From assembly GCA_027019045.1 (NCBI GenBank), contig JALUXI010000049.1, positions 1 through 20,272 on the forward strand: 20,272 bases of DNA. Reading direction: 5' to 3'. Made by a program: the position numbers and the translations under genes. Below are positions 12,817-20,272 of the stretch, in pieces (the stretch's first letter is position 1; every line of letters begins with the position of its first letter). The notes below the pieces were generated by a model. The model was not told the origin of the DNA. It searched no databases and worked only from the letters and a program-made list of their open reading frames with translations. Source of the stretch: Piscirickettsiaceae bacterium. Its GTDB lineage: Bacteria > Pseudomonadota > Gammaproteobacteria > Thiomicrospirales > Thiomicrospiraceae.

Positions 12817-13746
12817 ATGAGGAAGAGTATAGAATTGAATGCATTAGCTTATCATCAAGTCGTTAAAAAATATGATGACTTTACTGCCCTAAAGTCGGTG
12901 AGTTTTACAGTGGAGCAAGGCTCCTTTTTTGGTTTGCTTGGGCCAAATGGTGCAGGTAAATCCACTTTAATCAATGCCACTGCGGGATTGGTTAAGCCAA
13001 CAGCGGGCAAAATTGAAGTGATGGGTCAGGATGTGGTCAAAGATTACCGTCAAACTCGTCGTGCCTTGGGACTGGTGCCGCAGGAGTTAATTGCCGATCC
13101 CTTTTTTAGTATTAAGGAGTTGTTAGAGATTCAATCTGGTTATTTTGGGTTGAAAGGGGCTGAACAGCAACGATGGATTGGAGAGCTACTTGAACGGTTG
13201 GCACTGAGTGATAAGGCGGATGCGGCGACCCATCAACTGTCTGGGGGGATGAAGCGGCGAGTGTTGATTGCAATGGCGTTGGTGCATAAACCGCAAGTGA
13301 TTGTGCTGGATGAGCCGACGGCAGGAGTGGATGTGGATTTGCGGCATACCCTTTGGGCATTTACCCAAGAGCTGCACCAGCAGGGGCATACGATTATTTT
13401 GACGACCCACTATTTGGAAGAGGCAGAAGCACTGTGTGAACAGGTGGCGATTTTGCAGAAGGGGGAGCTTAAGGCGTTAGATCGAACCGATGCTTTGATG
13501 CAGCGACACCAGTATCGTTATTTACGAGTGAAGGTTAAGCAGATGCCGATTCAGTGGTCGCCACCACTGTTGGAGCGATTGGAGGAGATTGAAACCCAAG
13601 GGGTATTGTTTAAAATTGAGAAAACACTGCCTTTGGAACAGATGCTGGCGTGGTTGGCAGAAGCAGGCGTGCAGATTGAGGATGTGAGTTCTCGAGATGC
13701 GAATTTAGAAGAGGTGTTTTTAGATTTGGTGGGGCGTGCAGAATGA
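12817..13746 (+). CDS. yadG: ABC-2 type exporter ATPase, YadG family
   Basis: This is the ATPase of a two-gene ABC-2 exporter whose substrate is unknown. The 309-aa protein closely follows E. coli YadG (308 aa). It has Walker A GPNGAGKST (42-50), Q89 in LVPQE, signature LSGGMKRR (141-148), Walker B VIVLDEP (161-167) followed by TAGVDVDLR, and H198 in TTHYLEEAE. A C-terminal regulatory region of about 85 residues ends in NLEEVFLDLV. The start is uncertain. ATG 12817 lies right behind the mla terminator, with only GGGG of the terminator stem as a ribosome site. The in-frame TTG at 12835 has AGGAAG 9 bases upstream. A GTG at 12790 lies inside the terminator loop and is rejected. The stop overlaps yadH by ATGA. 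Confidence 0.92.
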   Translation: MRKSIELNALAYHQVVKKYDDFTALKSVSFTVEQGSFFGLLGPNGAGKSTLINATAGLVKPTAGKIEVMGQDVVKDYRQTRRALGLVPQELIADPFFSIKELLEIQSGYFGLKGAEQQRWIGELLERLALSDKADAATHQLSGGMKRRVLIAMALVHKPQVIVLDEPTAGVDVDLRHTLWAFTQELHQQGHTIILTTHYLEEAEALCEQVAILQKGELKALDRTDALMQRHQYRYLRVKVKQMPIQWSPPLLERLEEIETQGVLFKIEKTLPLEQMLAWLAEAGVQIEDVSSRDANLEEVFLDLVGRAE

Positions 13747-14516
13747 GAGAAACATGGAATAGGGCAGGTTGTTGGGCGTTGTTTCATAAAGAAGTGAAGC
13801 GCTTTATGTCAGTGGCGACACAGACAATTTTTGCCCCTGTCGTCTCCACGCTGCTGTATTTATTGATTTTCGGGAAAGTGATTTCGCCTGATATTCAAAC
13901 TTTTGAAGGGGTGGATTACAGTGCCTTTTTGATTCCTGGGCTGGTGATGATGGCGATTTTGCAAAATGCTTTCGCCAATAGTTCATCGAGCCTGATTCAG
14001 GCCAAAATGCATGGTAACTTCACTTTTGTGATGCTCAGTCCGCTCTCGCCCGCTGAAATCTATCTTGCGTTTACCGCAGCGGCGGTGGTACGAGGGTTAG
14101 TTGTTGGGGTGGTGGTTTTGCTAGTGGGGATTATTGGTTATCATCTTCCTTGGGAGCATCCGTTATGGATGTTGCTATTTGCTTCGTTGAGCGCGGCAGT
14201 GTTGGGCAGCATGGGATTGCTGGCGGGGATTGTTTCGACCAAGTATGATCATTTAGCCGCTTTTCAGAACTTTATTATTATGCCGCTGACCTTTTTAAGT
14301 GGTGTTTTCTATTCCATTCAAGATTTGCCGCCTTTTTGGCAGTCGTTTTCACACTTGAATCCCTTTTTCTACATGGTGGATGGTTTTCGGTTTGGCTTTT
14401 TTAATCAATCAGATGTCAATCCCTATTTGAGTCTAGGGGTGACTGTCTCTTTCTTAATCCTATTGACGGGGATAAATCTGTTTTTGTTAAAAAAAGGCGT
14501 TAAAATACGCTATTAA
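13743..14516 (+). CDS. yadH: ABC-2 type exporter permease, YadH family
   Basis: This is the membrane partner of the preceding ATPase, 257 aa with about six membrane helices. The ABC-2 family signature is seen around LIPGLVMMAILQNAFANSSSSL and in the conserved region PLTFLSGVFYSIQDLPPFWQ, followed by LNPFFYMVDGFRFGFF. The last helix ends in a basic KKGVKIRY tail in the cytoplasm. The 4-base overlap with yadG implies coupled translation. In E. coli yadGH stands alone, elsewhere on the chromosome; here it sits between mlaB and ibaG. The substrate cannot be deduced; an envelope role is suggested by context only. Confidence 0.92.
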   Translation: MRETWNRAGCWALFHKEVKRFMSVATQTIFAPVVSTLLYLLIFGKVISPDIQTFEGVDYSAFLIPGLVMMAILQNAFANSSSSLIQAKMHGNFTFVMLSPLSPAEIYLAFTAAAVVRGLVVGVVVLLVGIIGYHLPWEHPLWMLLFASLSAAVLGSMGLLAGIVSTKYDHLAAFQNFIIMPLTFLSGVFYSIQDLPPFWQSFSHLNPFFYMVDGFRFGFFNQSDVNPYLSLGVTVSFLILLTGINLFLLKKGVKIRY

Positions 14517-14540
14517 ACAAAATTTAAGGTTTGTATCCAG

Positions 14541-14765
14541 ATGTCCCCAGAAAAAATTCGTGAATTGATTAAGGCTGAATTGCCTGATGCTCAGGTGACC
14601 ACCAGTGGAGAAGACTGTAACTTTACGATTGAAGTGACCAGTGAGGCTTTTATTGGTAAGCCGCCGATTCAATGCCATCGTATGATTAACGATATTTTTA
14701 AACCCTATCTTGAATCAGGTGAGTTGCACGCACTCTCCATTAAAACCAAAGCACCTGAGGCATAA
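14541..14765 (+). CDS. ibaG: BolA family protein IbaG
   Basis: This is a small cytoplasmic BolA-fold protein, 74 aa, likely the IbaG/YrbA type that partners a monothiol glutaredoxin and can hold an iron-sulfur cluster. It has an N-terminal helix (MSPEKIRELIKAELPDAQV), beta strands through NFTIEVTSEAF, the helix PIQCHRMINDIF, and the conserved end ELHALSIKTKAPE. H63 fills the invariant BolA His position. C45-H46 are further possible ligands. It lies upstream of murA with its stop 3 bases before the murA start, the arrangement seen in many gammaproteobacteria, which supports the name. Confidence 0.92.
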   Translation: MSPEKIRELIKAELPDAQVTTSGEDCNFTIEVTSEAFIGKPPIQCHRMINDIFKPYLESGELHALSIKTKAPEA

Positions 14766-14768
14766 TGG

Positions 14769-16028
14769 ATGGATAAATTGGTGATTCATGGTGGACAGCC
14801 GCTGTCTGGCAAAGTTGAAATTTCAGGTGCAAAAAATGCTGCGCTGCCTATTTTAATGGGCTGTATTATGGCAGAAACGCCTGTGACGCTTTCTAATGTT
14901 CCTCACTTAAAAGATGTGACCACGACACTTCAATTACTCGCTTCAATGGGGGTGGAAATGATGTTTGATGCCGCCCTTAATATTGAGTTGGATCCTACTC
15001 ACATCACCTCTAAAGAAGCCGCCTATGAGTTGGTTAAAACCATGCGCGCATCTATTTTGGTATTGGGACCTTTATTGGGGCGTTTTGGTGAGGCCAGAGT
15101 CTCATTGCCAGGGGGATGTGCTATCGGTTCTCGTCCTGTTAATATTCATATTCACGGTATGGAGCAGATGGGGGCAGACATCACGGTAGAAGAGGGCTAT
15201 ATCAATGCCAAGGTCAATGGTCGCTTAAAAGGGGCGGATATTAGTATGACCCCAGTGACAGTGACAGGCACTGAAAACTTGATGATGGCGGCGGTATTGG
15301 CGGAGGGTAAAACTACCCTACGGCATGCAGCGAAAGAGCCTGAAGTGGTGGATTTGGCGAACTTTCTGAATGCCATGGGGGCAAAAATCTCAGGTGCAGG
15401 AACCGATGTGATTGAGATTGAAGGCGTGGAAAGTTTGCAAGGGGTGGCGTATCGTGTCATTCCTGACCGCATTGAAGCGGGTACCTACCTGGCAGCGGCG
15501 GCGGTGACAGGGGGTAAAGTGGAGGTGACGGCTGTTGAGCCAAAGCATTTGACTGCTGTGTTGGAAAAGTTTATTCAGGCAGGTGCCAAATTGGAGATAG
15601 GGGAAACAACAATCTCATTGGATATGCAGGGCAGAAAGCTTAAACCTGTGGATATTGTGACTGAGCCTTACCCTGGTTTTCCCACTGACATGCAAGCCCA
15701 GTTTGTGGTGATGAATGCTTTGGCCGAAGGTCGTTCAAAAGTGGAAGAGACGATATTTGAGAATCGTTTTATGCATGTCTCCGAATTGATTCGCATGGGG
15801 GCAGATATGTTTGTTGAAGGCAATACCGTTTATATCAATGGTGTTGAACAACTAAAAGGTGCGCCTGTGATGGCAACCGACTTACGGGCATCGGCCAGTC
15901 TGATTTTGGCAGGTTTAGCCGCAGAAGGTGAGACAGTGGTGAATCGGATTTATCATATCGATCGAGGGTATGAGCTCATCGAAGAGAAGTTCCACCGCAT
16001 CGGTGCGGACATAGTACGAGTAGGATAG
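14769..16028 (+). CDS. murA: UDP-N-acetylglucosamine 1-carboxyvinyltransferase
   Basis: MurA transfers enolpyruvate from PEP to UDP-GlcNAc, the first committed step of peptidoglycan synthesis, in the cytoplasm. The 419-aa protein has the standard length and active-site residues: K22-N23 in SGAKNAALP, the fosfomycin-target C117 in SLPGGCAIGSRPV, and D307 in PYPGFPTDMQAQF. The C-terminal arginine lies in YHIDRGYE. C117 means fosfomycin sensitivity is expected on this basis. The ATG at 14769 has GAGG about 8 bases upstream, within the ibaG end. The gene lies 2 bases before hisG. Confidence 0.98.
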   Translation: MDKLVIHGGQPLSGKVEISGAKNAALPILMGCIMAETPVTLSNVPHLKDVTTTLQLLASMGVEMMFDAALNIELDPTHITSKEAAYELVKTMRASILVLGPLLGRFGEARVSLPGGCAIGSRPVNIHIHGMEQMGADITVEEGYINAKVNGRLKGADISMTPVTVTGTENLMMAAVLAEGKTTLRHAAKEPEVVDLANFLNAMGAKISGAGTDVIEIEGVESLQGVAYRVIPDRIEAGTYLAAAAVTGGKVEVTAVEPKHLTAVLEKFIQAGAKLEIGETTISLDMQGRKLKPVDIVTEPYPGFPTDMQAQFVVMNALAEGRSKVEETIFENRFMHVSELIRMGADMFVEGNTVYINGVEQLKGAPVMATDLRASASLILAGLAAEGETVVNRIYHIDRGYELIEEKFHRIGADIVRVG

Positions 16029-16030
16029 TT

Positions 16031-16660
16031 ATGCAAGAACAGTTAACCCTTGCCCTGTCTAAAGGGCGAATTTATAAAGATACACTGCCATTGTTGGAAG
16101 CGGCAGATATTATTCCCTCTGAAGACCCTAGTAAAAGTCGGAAGTTGATTATTCCCACTAACCACGACCATATTCGACTCTTGATTGTACGGGCAACGGA
16201 TGCCCCCACCTATGTCAGCCATGGTGCAGCCGATATTGGGGTGGCGGGTAAAGATGTGTTGATGGAAGCGCCAAGCGATAACCTATATGAATTGCTGGAC
16301 TTAAAAATTGCCCAGTGTAAGTTGATGGTGGCGGGGCCCGTAGAAGAGAAACCTCACGGTCACCGACTGAAAATTGCGACCAAATATTTGAATTCCGCCC
16401 GTGCTTACTATGCACAAAAAGGCGAACAGGTTGATTTGATTAAGTTGTATGGCTCAATGGAAATCGCCCCTTTGATTGATTTGGCAGACCGTATTGTGGA
16501 TTTGGTCGATACAGGTAATACGCTCAAAGCGAATGGATTGCAGCCACTGGAGCATATTGCCGATATCAGTTCCCGCTTGATAGTGAATGAACACGCCTAC
16601 AAAACTAAATTTGAGCAAATTAACGCAATTGTTGAAAAGTTTAAAACAGCGATTAAGTAA
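16031..16660 (+). CDS. hisG: ATP phosphoribosyltransferase, short form
   Basis: HisG condenses ATP with PRPP, the first step of histidine synthesis. The 209-aa protein is the short form (HisG_S), which lacks the C-terminal regulatory domain. It therefore needs the HisZ subunit for activity and feedback control; hisZ is not in this window. Typical segments are LTLALSKGRIYKDTLPLLE at the start, ADIGVAGKDVL (67-77), and the PRPP-binding region IVDLVDTGNTLKANGL (155-170). It is packed between murA (2-base gap) and hisD (12-base gap), a common arrangement in beta- and gammaproteobacteria. Confidence 0.97.
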   Translation: MQEQLTLALSKGRIYKDTLPLLEAADIIPSEDPSKSRKLIIPTNHDHIRLLIVRATDAPTYVSHGAADIGVAGKDVLMEAPSDNLYELLDLKIAQCKLMVAGPVEEKPHGHRLKIATKYLNSARAYYAQKGEQVDLIKLYGSMEIAPLIDLADRIVDLVDTGNTLKANGLQPLEHIADISSRLIVNEHAYKTKFEQINAIVEKFKTAIK

Positions 16661-16672
16661 GAGAGAGAAATC

Positions 16673-17974
16673 ATGTTAAATATTCGTAAGTTATCTGCCA
16701 ATGATGCAGGCTTTCATGAAGAGTTAGATCAACTGTTAGCTTGGGACACGGTCTCTAATGAATCGGTCAACCAAGTGGTCAAAGAGGTGATTAAAGAGGT
16801 GCGTGAAAGAGGTGATGCGGCACTTTTGGATTACACCGCCAAGTTTGATCGATTGCAGTTGGATTCGGCAGAAAAGTTGGAAATTTCCCAGTCCCGCTTG
16901 CATGAAGCCCTGAATAATATTCCGCAAGACCAACGAGAAGGGTTGGAAATTGCGGCACAAAGGGTGAAAGATTATCACGAAAAACAGGTGATGGAATCTT
17001 GGTCTTATCGTGAATCGGATGGCACCATGTTGGGTCAACAGGTGACCTGTTTGGATAGCGTAGGCTTATATGTGCCAGGTGGAAAAGCAGCTTATCCCTC
17101 TTCTGTGATTATGAATGCCATCCCCGCCAAAGTGGCAGGTGTACCAAACTTGATTATGGTGGTACCCACTCCTGATGGTGAAGTGAATGAAATGGTCTTG
17201 GCGGCTGCAGCGATTTGTGGCGTAGATCGAGTGTTTACATTGGGTGGCGCACAAGCGGTGGCAGCTTTGGCTTATGGTACGGAAACTGTACCTGCGGTGG
17301 ATAAGATTGTGGGGCCTGGGAATATTTATGTCGCCACAGCCAAGCGAGAAGTATTTGGTGCGGTCGGGATTGATATGATTGCAGGACCGTCTGAAATTTT
17401 GGTCTATTGTGATGGGAAAACCAACCCAGACTGGATTGCAGTGGATCTGTTCTCTCAAGCTGAGCATGATGAAGATGCACAAGCGATCTTGGTGACCCAA
17501 GATGCCGATTTTGCTGAAGCGGTGTATGAAAGCATGAATAAGCTGTTGCCTGAGATGCCTCGCAAAGAGATTATCAAAAAGGCATTGGAAGACCGAGGTG
17601 CCTTGATTGTGGTGGATGATGAATCACAAGCGATTGAGATGATCAATAAAATTGCCCCTGAGCATTTGGAGTTGTCAGTGGATGACCCTGAAGCACTGTT
17701 GCCTAAAATTCGTCATGCGGGTGCGATCTTTATGGGGCGTTATACGGCCGAAGCATTGGGTGATTATGTGGCGGGGCCAAACCATGTATTGCCGACTTCT
17801 CGTACGGCTCGTTTCTCTTCACCTTTGGGCGTGTATGACTTCCAGAAACGCTCCAGTTTGATTATGTGTTCGGAAGAGGGTGCGAATAAGTTGGGCAAAG
17901 TGGCTGCAACCTTAGCGGATGGCGAAGGTTTGCAAGCCCATGCGGCTTCAGCTCGTTTCCGTGTTAAAGATTAA
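16673..17974 (+). CDS. hisD: Histidinol dehydrogenase
   Basis: HisD oxidises L-histidinol to L-histidine in two NAD-dependent steps, the end of the pathway. The 433-aa protein is full length. Zinc ligands Q262, H265 (SQAEHD), D364 (ALGDYVAG) and H423 (LQAHAAS) are present. So are catalytic E330 and H331 in IAPEHLEL. All sit at a constant 3-4 residue offset from the E. coli positions. GLYVPGGKAAYPSSV (131-145) and DKIVGPGNIYVATAKREVFG (210-229) are family hallmarks. GAGAG lies just upstream of ATG 16673. A terminator follows about 24 bases after the stop. Confidence 0.98.
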   Translation: MLNIRKLSANDAGFHEELDQLLAWDTVSNESVNQVVKEVIKEVRERGDAALLDYTAKFDRLQLDSAEKLEISQSRLHEALNNIPQDQREGLEIAAQRVKDYHEKQVMESWSYRESDGTMLGQQVTCLDSVGLYVPGGKAAYPSSVIMNAIPAKVAGVPNLIMVVPTPDGEVNEMVLAAAAICGVDRVFTLGGAQAVAALAYGTETVPAVDKIVGPGNIYVATAKREVFGAVGIDMIAGPSEILVYCDGKTNPDWIAVDLFSQAEHDEDAQAILVTQDADFAEAVYESMNKLLPEMPRKEIIKKALEDRGALIVVDDESQAIEMINKIAPEHLELSVDDPEALLPKIRHAGAIFMGRYTAEALGDYVAGPNHVLPTSRTARFSSPLGVYDFQKRSSLIMCSEEGANKLGKVAATLADGEGLQAHAASARFRVKD

Positions 17975-17997
17975 CCAAGCCTTTAATGGATGATTTA

Positions 17998-18036
17998 AGA
18001 GCCAAACACTTCAAATAGAGGTGTTTGGCTTTTTTA
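17998..18036 (+). terminator. Rho-independent terminator after hisD
   Basis: A 12-bp stem (18001-18012 with 18018-18029, one G-T pair) and a 5-base loop are followed by seven T's from 18030. It closes the yadGH-ibaG-murA-hisGD run. Confidence 0.88.
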
Positions 18037-18052
18037 TTAAGAGGGATGGATG

Positions 18053-18793
18053 ATGCAAAGAGAGGATTTAGTTGCTTATTTAGATGATTTGCTTCAGGTG
18101 AGTCAGTTTAAAGATTATGCGCCGAATGGCTTGCAGGTCGCAGGCTCTGAGCAGGTGCAGAAGGTGGTGACAGGGGTCACCGCTTCTTTAGCTTTAATTG
18201 AGGCGGCGATTGATACGGGTGCGGATACTTTGCTGGTGCATCATGGTTATTTCTGGAAAAACGAATTAGAGACCATTACCTCTTATAAACAGAAACGCAT
18301 TAAGGTGTTATTGACGCATGATATCAATTTAATCGGTTATCACTTGCCGCTTGATGCTCACCCAGAGTTGGGGAACAATGCTCAATTAGCAAAACTGTGG
18401 GGCTTGGTCGACGAAACACCAACAGAGGGTTTGTTAAGGATTGGCCGTTTATCTAAACCTTGTTCAATTGACAGTCTTATTCAACGAGTTACTGAGTCAT
18501 TAAATCGAATGCCGTTGCATCTACCAGGTGGCTCAAAGCAGGTAGAGAAGGTGGCTTGGTGTAGTGGTGGGGCGCAGTCCTATATTGAAGAGGCGGCGGC
18601 TTTGGGGGCAGATGTCTATATCAGCGGTGAAGTGTCCGAACAGACAACGCACTTAGCGAAAGAATTAGAGATTCATTATCTAGCAGCGGGTCACCATGCC
18701 ACTGAGCGTTATGGAGTGAAAGCACTGGGTGAGCATATCGAAACGCAGTTTGGCTTATCCGTTCAGTTTATCGATATTGATAACCCTGTATAA
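18053..18793 (+). CDS. Nif3/DUF34 family metal-binding protein
   Basis: This belongs to the Nif3-like (YbgI, GTP cyclohydrolase I type 2-like) family, cytoplasmic dinuclear-metal proteins without a settled function. The 246-aa protein has the short single-domain length. The family motifs are DYAPNGLQV (21-29), VHHGYFW (62-68), YHLPLDAHPELGNNAQLA (96-113), SGEVSEQTTH (191-200) and GHHATERYG (213-221). H63, H64, D101, H214 or H215, and E218 are the likely metal ligands. The start at 18053 is preferred over ATG 18050 because GAGG then lies 8 bases upstream. It stands alone after the hisD terminator and upstream of petA. Confidence 0.9.
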   Translation: MQREDLVAYLDDLLQVSQFKDYAPNGLQVAGSEQVQKVVTGVTASLALIEAAIDTGADTLLVHHGYFWKNELETITSYKQKRIKVLLTHDINLIGYHLPLDAHPELGNNAQLAKLWGLVDETPTEGLLRIGRLSKPCSIDSLIQRVTESLNRMPLHLPGGSKQVEKVAWCSGGAQSYIEEAAALGADVYISGEVSEQTTHLAKELEIHYLAAGHHATERYGVKALGEHIETQFGLSVQFIDIDNPV

Positions 18794-18809
18794 GAGAATG
18801 CTAATATAC

Positions 18810-18838
18810 ATGATAAGGTTATAAATAAAATTTATAAT
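18810..18838 (+). promoter_or_regulatory. Candidate petAB promoter
   Basis: A perfect TATAAT (18833-18838) lies in an A+T-rich 111-base gap, with only a poor -35 (ATGATA at 17-base spacing). The leader to petA would be about 60 nt. It contains an 8-bp palindrome TGATATCA (18860-18867). Confidence 0.4.
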
Positions 18839-18904
18839 CTGAGGTGTCAATTACTTATATGATATCAGGCTGAAGAAAAAACTGGCTTAATTAGGAAGGA
18901 CGCT

Positions 18905-19522
18905 ATGTCTGAAAAACAAGAAATTAGTATTGAAAGCATTAAGCGTCGACAGCTTTTAACGGGTGCTGTCGGTGTAGTGGGTGCAACGGGAGCGACAGCA
19001 GTAGCGGTTCCTTTTGTGGCTTCATGGATGCCAAGTGAAAAAGCAAAGGCTGCAGGTGCGCCTGTCGAAGTTGACATCAGTCAGATGCAACCTGGACAGA
19101 TGATTACTGTTGCTTGGCGTGGTAAACCGATATGGGTGGTCAATCGCACGCCTGAGATGCTCGAGACTTTAGAAAAAGTCACTTCTGATTTAAGAGATCC
19201 CAATTCTGAAAAGAGTGAACAGCCAGATTATTGTAAAAATCAATATCGTTCCATTAAGCCAGAGTTTTTAGTGGTAGTGGGGATTTGTACTCATTTAGGT
19301 TGTGCCCCCATGTACCGTCCTAATCCAGGTGCGCCTGAAGTGGGGAGTAGCTGGCTAGGTGGATTCTTCTGTCCCTGCCATGGTTCTAAGTTTGATTTGG
19401 CGGGTCGAGTCTTTAAGGGGGTGCCTGCGCCTGTCAATTTGGTGGTGCCATCACATCGATATTTATCTGAAACGGTCATTCGCATTGGTGAAGACCCAGT
19501 GAAAGAGGGGCAAAAAGCATGA
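18905..19522 (+). CDS. petA: Ubiquinol-cytochrome c reductase, Rieske iron-sulfur subunit
   Basis: This is the Rieske protein of the cytochrome bc1 complex, which passes electrons from ubiquinol to cytochrome c1. The 205-aa protein has a twin-arginine start (IKRRQLLTG, R14-R15) followed by a hydrophobic helix (about 19-41) that stays as the membrane anchor. The 2Fe-2S site is complete: C128 and H130 in CTHLGC, and C156 and H159 in CPCHG, with C133 and C158 forming the disulfide. The Pro-containing GVPAPVN loop follows. A hinge region (about 42-52) is Ala/Gly-rich. AGGAAGGA lies a few bases before the ATG. The stop overlaps the petB start by ATGA. Confidence 0.97.
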   Translation: MSEKQEISIESIKRRQLLTGAVGVVGATGATAVAVPFVASWMPSEKAKAAGAPVEVDISQMQPGQMITVAWRGKPIWVVNRTPEMLETLEKVTSDLRDPNSEKSEQPDYCKNQYRSIKPEFLVVVGICTHLGCAPMYRPNPGAPEVGSSWLGGFFCPCHGSKFDLAGRVFKGVPAPVNLVVPSHRYLSETVIRIGEDPVKEGQKA

Positions 19523-20272
19523 GTGAAGTGAATCAAAATGCCCCAAAAAAGGGGACTATTCTTCGTTGGTTGGATGATCGTTATCCGCTGATCAGCACTT
19601 GGAATGAGCACATTGCAGAATATTATGCACCGAAGAACTTAAATTTTTGGTATTTCTTTGGTGCCTTGGCGCTGTTGGTGTTGGTGAATCAGTTTGTCAC
19701 AGGCATTTGGTTGACCATGAGCTATAAGCCAAGTGCGGCAGAGGCTTTTAACTCCATTGAATATATTATGCGAGATGTCGATTGGGGATGGCTATTACGC
19801 TATATGCACTCCACGGGTGCCTCTGCCTTCTTTATTGTCGTCTATTTGCATATGTTCCGTGGATTGCTCTATGGCTCCTATAAGGAGCCGAGAGAGTTGG
19901 TTTGGCTGATTGGAATGATGATTTTCTTGGTGCTGATGGCGGAAGCCTTTATGGGATATCTGTTGCCTTGGGGGCAGATGTCTTATTGGGGAGCACAGGT
20001 GATTATTTCTCTCTTTAGTGCAATTCCCGTGGTTGGGCCTGATTTAGCACTCTGGATTCGTGGGGATTATGTGATCTCTGATGTCACCTTAAACCGCTTC
20101 TTTGCCATGCATGTGATTGCATTGCCATTAGTCTTATTGATTCTAGTCTTTATGCATATTGTTGCTCTGCATAAGGTGGGTTCAAATAATCCAGATGGGA
20201 TTGATATTAAAAAGAATAAGAATGCTCAAGGGTTGCCCGTGGATGGAGTGCCTTTCCACCCTTATTACACCG
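19519..20272 (+). CDS. petB: Cytochrome b subunit of the bc1 complex (partial, 3' end outside window)
   Basis: This is the membrane cytochrome b that holds the low- and high-potential hemes and both quinone sites of complex III. The first 251 codons are present and the frame runs off the window, so roughly 150 or more residues are missing. Heme ligands are H97 (RYMHSTGAS) and H111 (YLHMFRG) in helix B, and H198 (FAMHVIALP) and H213 (FMHIVALHKVG) in helix D. The Qo-site GYLLPWGQMSYWGA (146-159) is intact. Helix D has 14 residues between its ligands, where classical cytochrome b has 13. The gene overlaps petA, and petC for cytochrome c1 would be expected just downstream. Confidence 0.96.
   Translation, partial: MSEVNQNAPKKGTILRWLDDRYPLISTWNEHIAEYYAPKNLNFWYFFGALALLVLVNQFVTGIWLTMSYKPSAAEAFNSIEYIMRDVDWGWLLRYMHSTGASAFFIVVYLHMFRGLLYGSYKEPRELVWLIGMMIFLVLMAEAFMGYLLPWGQMSYWGAQVIISLFSAIPVVGPDLALWIRGDYVISDVTLNRFFAMHVIALPLVLLILVFMHIVALHKVGSNNPDGIDIKKNKNAQGLPVDGVPFHPYYT

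Noticed and set aside
17066..17500. 144-codon minus-strand frame inside hisD
   Set aside because: hisD is complete and well matched here. The antisense translation is His/Cys/Arg-rich and has no supporting signals.
18860..18867. TGATATCA palindrome upstream of petA as an FNR/ArcA-type site
   Set aside because: It is a plain 8-bp palindrome without the spaced half-sites of FNR (TTGAT-N4-ATCAA), and such short palindromes are common in A+T-rich gaps.
1..20272. tRNA, rRNA, riboswitch, CRISPR, phage or defence genes
   Set aside because: I saw no cloverleaf with a GGTTCGAATCC-like arm, no rRNA segments, no spaced direct repeats and no defence-type proteins. Almost all sequence is assigned to conserved housekeeping genes.

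Overview
The window reads as ordinary chromosome of a gammaproteobacterium. The gene families and their order (lptCAB, mlaFEDCB, ibaG-murA, and a short-form hisG with hisD) point there. A three-part cytochrome bc1 locus and moderate GC make a sulfur-oxidising Thiomicrospira/Hydrogenovibrio/Thiomicrorhabdus-type organism my best guess, but this is inference. No rRNA, tRNA, CRISPR array, phage or complete IS element was found. Coding density is high, and no gene-free stretch exceeds 300 bases once the small gene at 1420-1608 is counted.

Layout. (1) 1-2052: the 3' four-fifths of prfC (release factor 3) ends at a bidirectional terminator. The same terminator closes a small, unrecognised minus-strand gene (62 codons) that has a near-consensus sigma70 promoter. 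A DUF167/YggU gene follows on the plus strand. (2) 2067-5090, minus strand: hpf, then its terminator, then mgtE (Mg2+ channel), then a c-di-GMP phosphodiesterase whose C-terminus is a CZB zinc-binding domain. (3) 5310-8768, minus strand: a calcium/sodium antiporter (yrbG), kdsC, lptC, lptA and lptB, tightly packed and probably one operon for Kdo synthesis and LPS export. The usual kdsD (between yrbG and kdsC) and rpoN (between lptB and hpf) are absent. The rpoN position holds a short repeat fragment and the hpf leader. (4) 8850-9503: a hypothetical gene on the plus strand, followed by a compact 161-bp element with 24-bp terminal inverted repeats (MITE-like). One end of this element matches the fragment beside lptB. 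(5) 9742-12751: mlaFEDCB, the retrograde phospholipid transport system, ending in a strong terminator. (6) 12817-17974: yadG-yadH (ABC-2 exporter), ibaG, murA, hisG and hisD, closely spaced and ending at a terminator. (7) 18053-20272: a Nif3/DUF34 gene, then petA (Rieske protein) and the 5' part of petB (cytochrome b).

The central theme is envelope biogenesis. LPS export (lpt, kdsC) and phospholipid recycling (mla) are transcribed divergently, followed by peptidoglycan precursor synthesis (murA). These are conserved genes; I see no clearly new multi-gene system. The items most worth a second look are the MITE-like repeat pair and its position at the missing-rpoN junction, the EAL-CZB phosphodiesterase, the small promoter-driven gene after prfC, the structured hpf leader, and the unrecognised protein between yrbG and mla.
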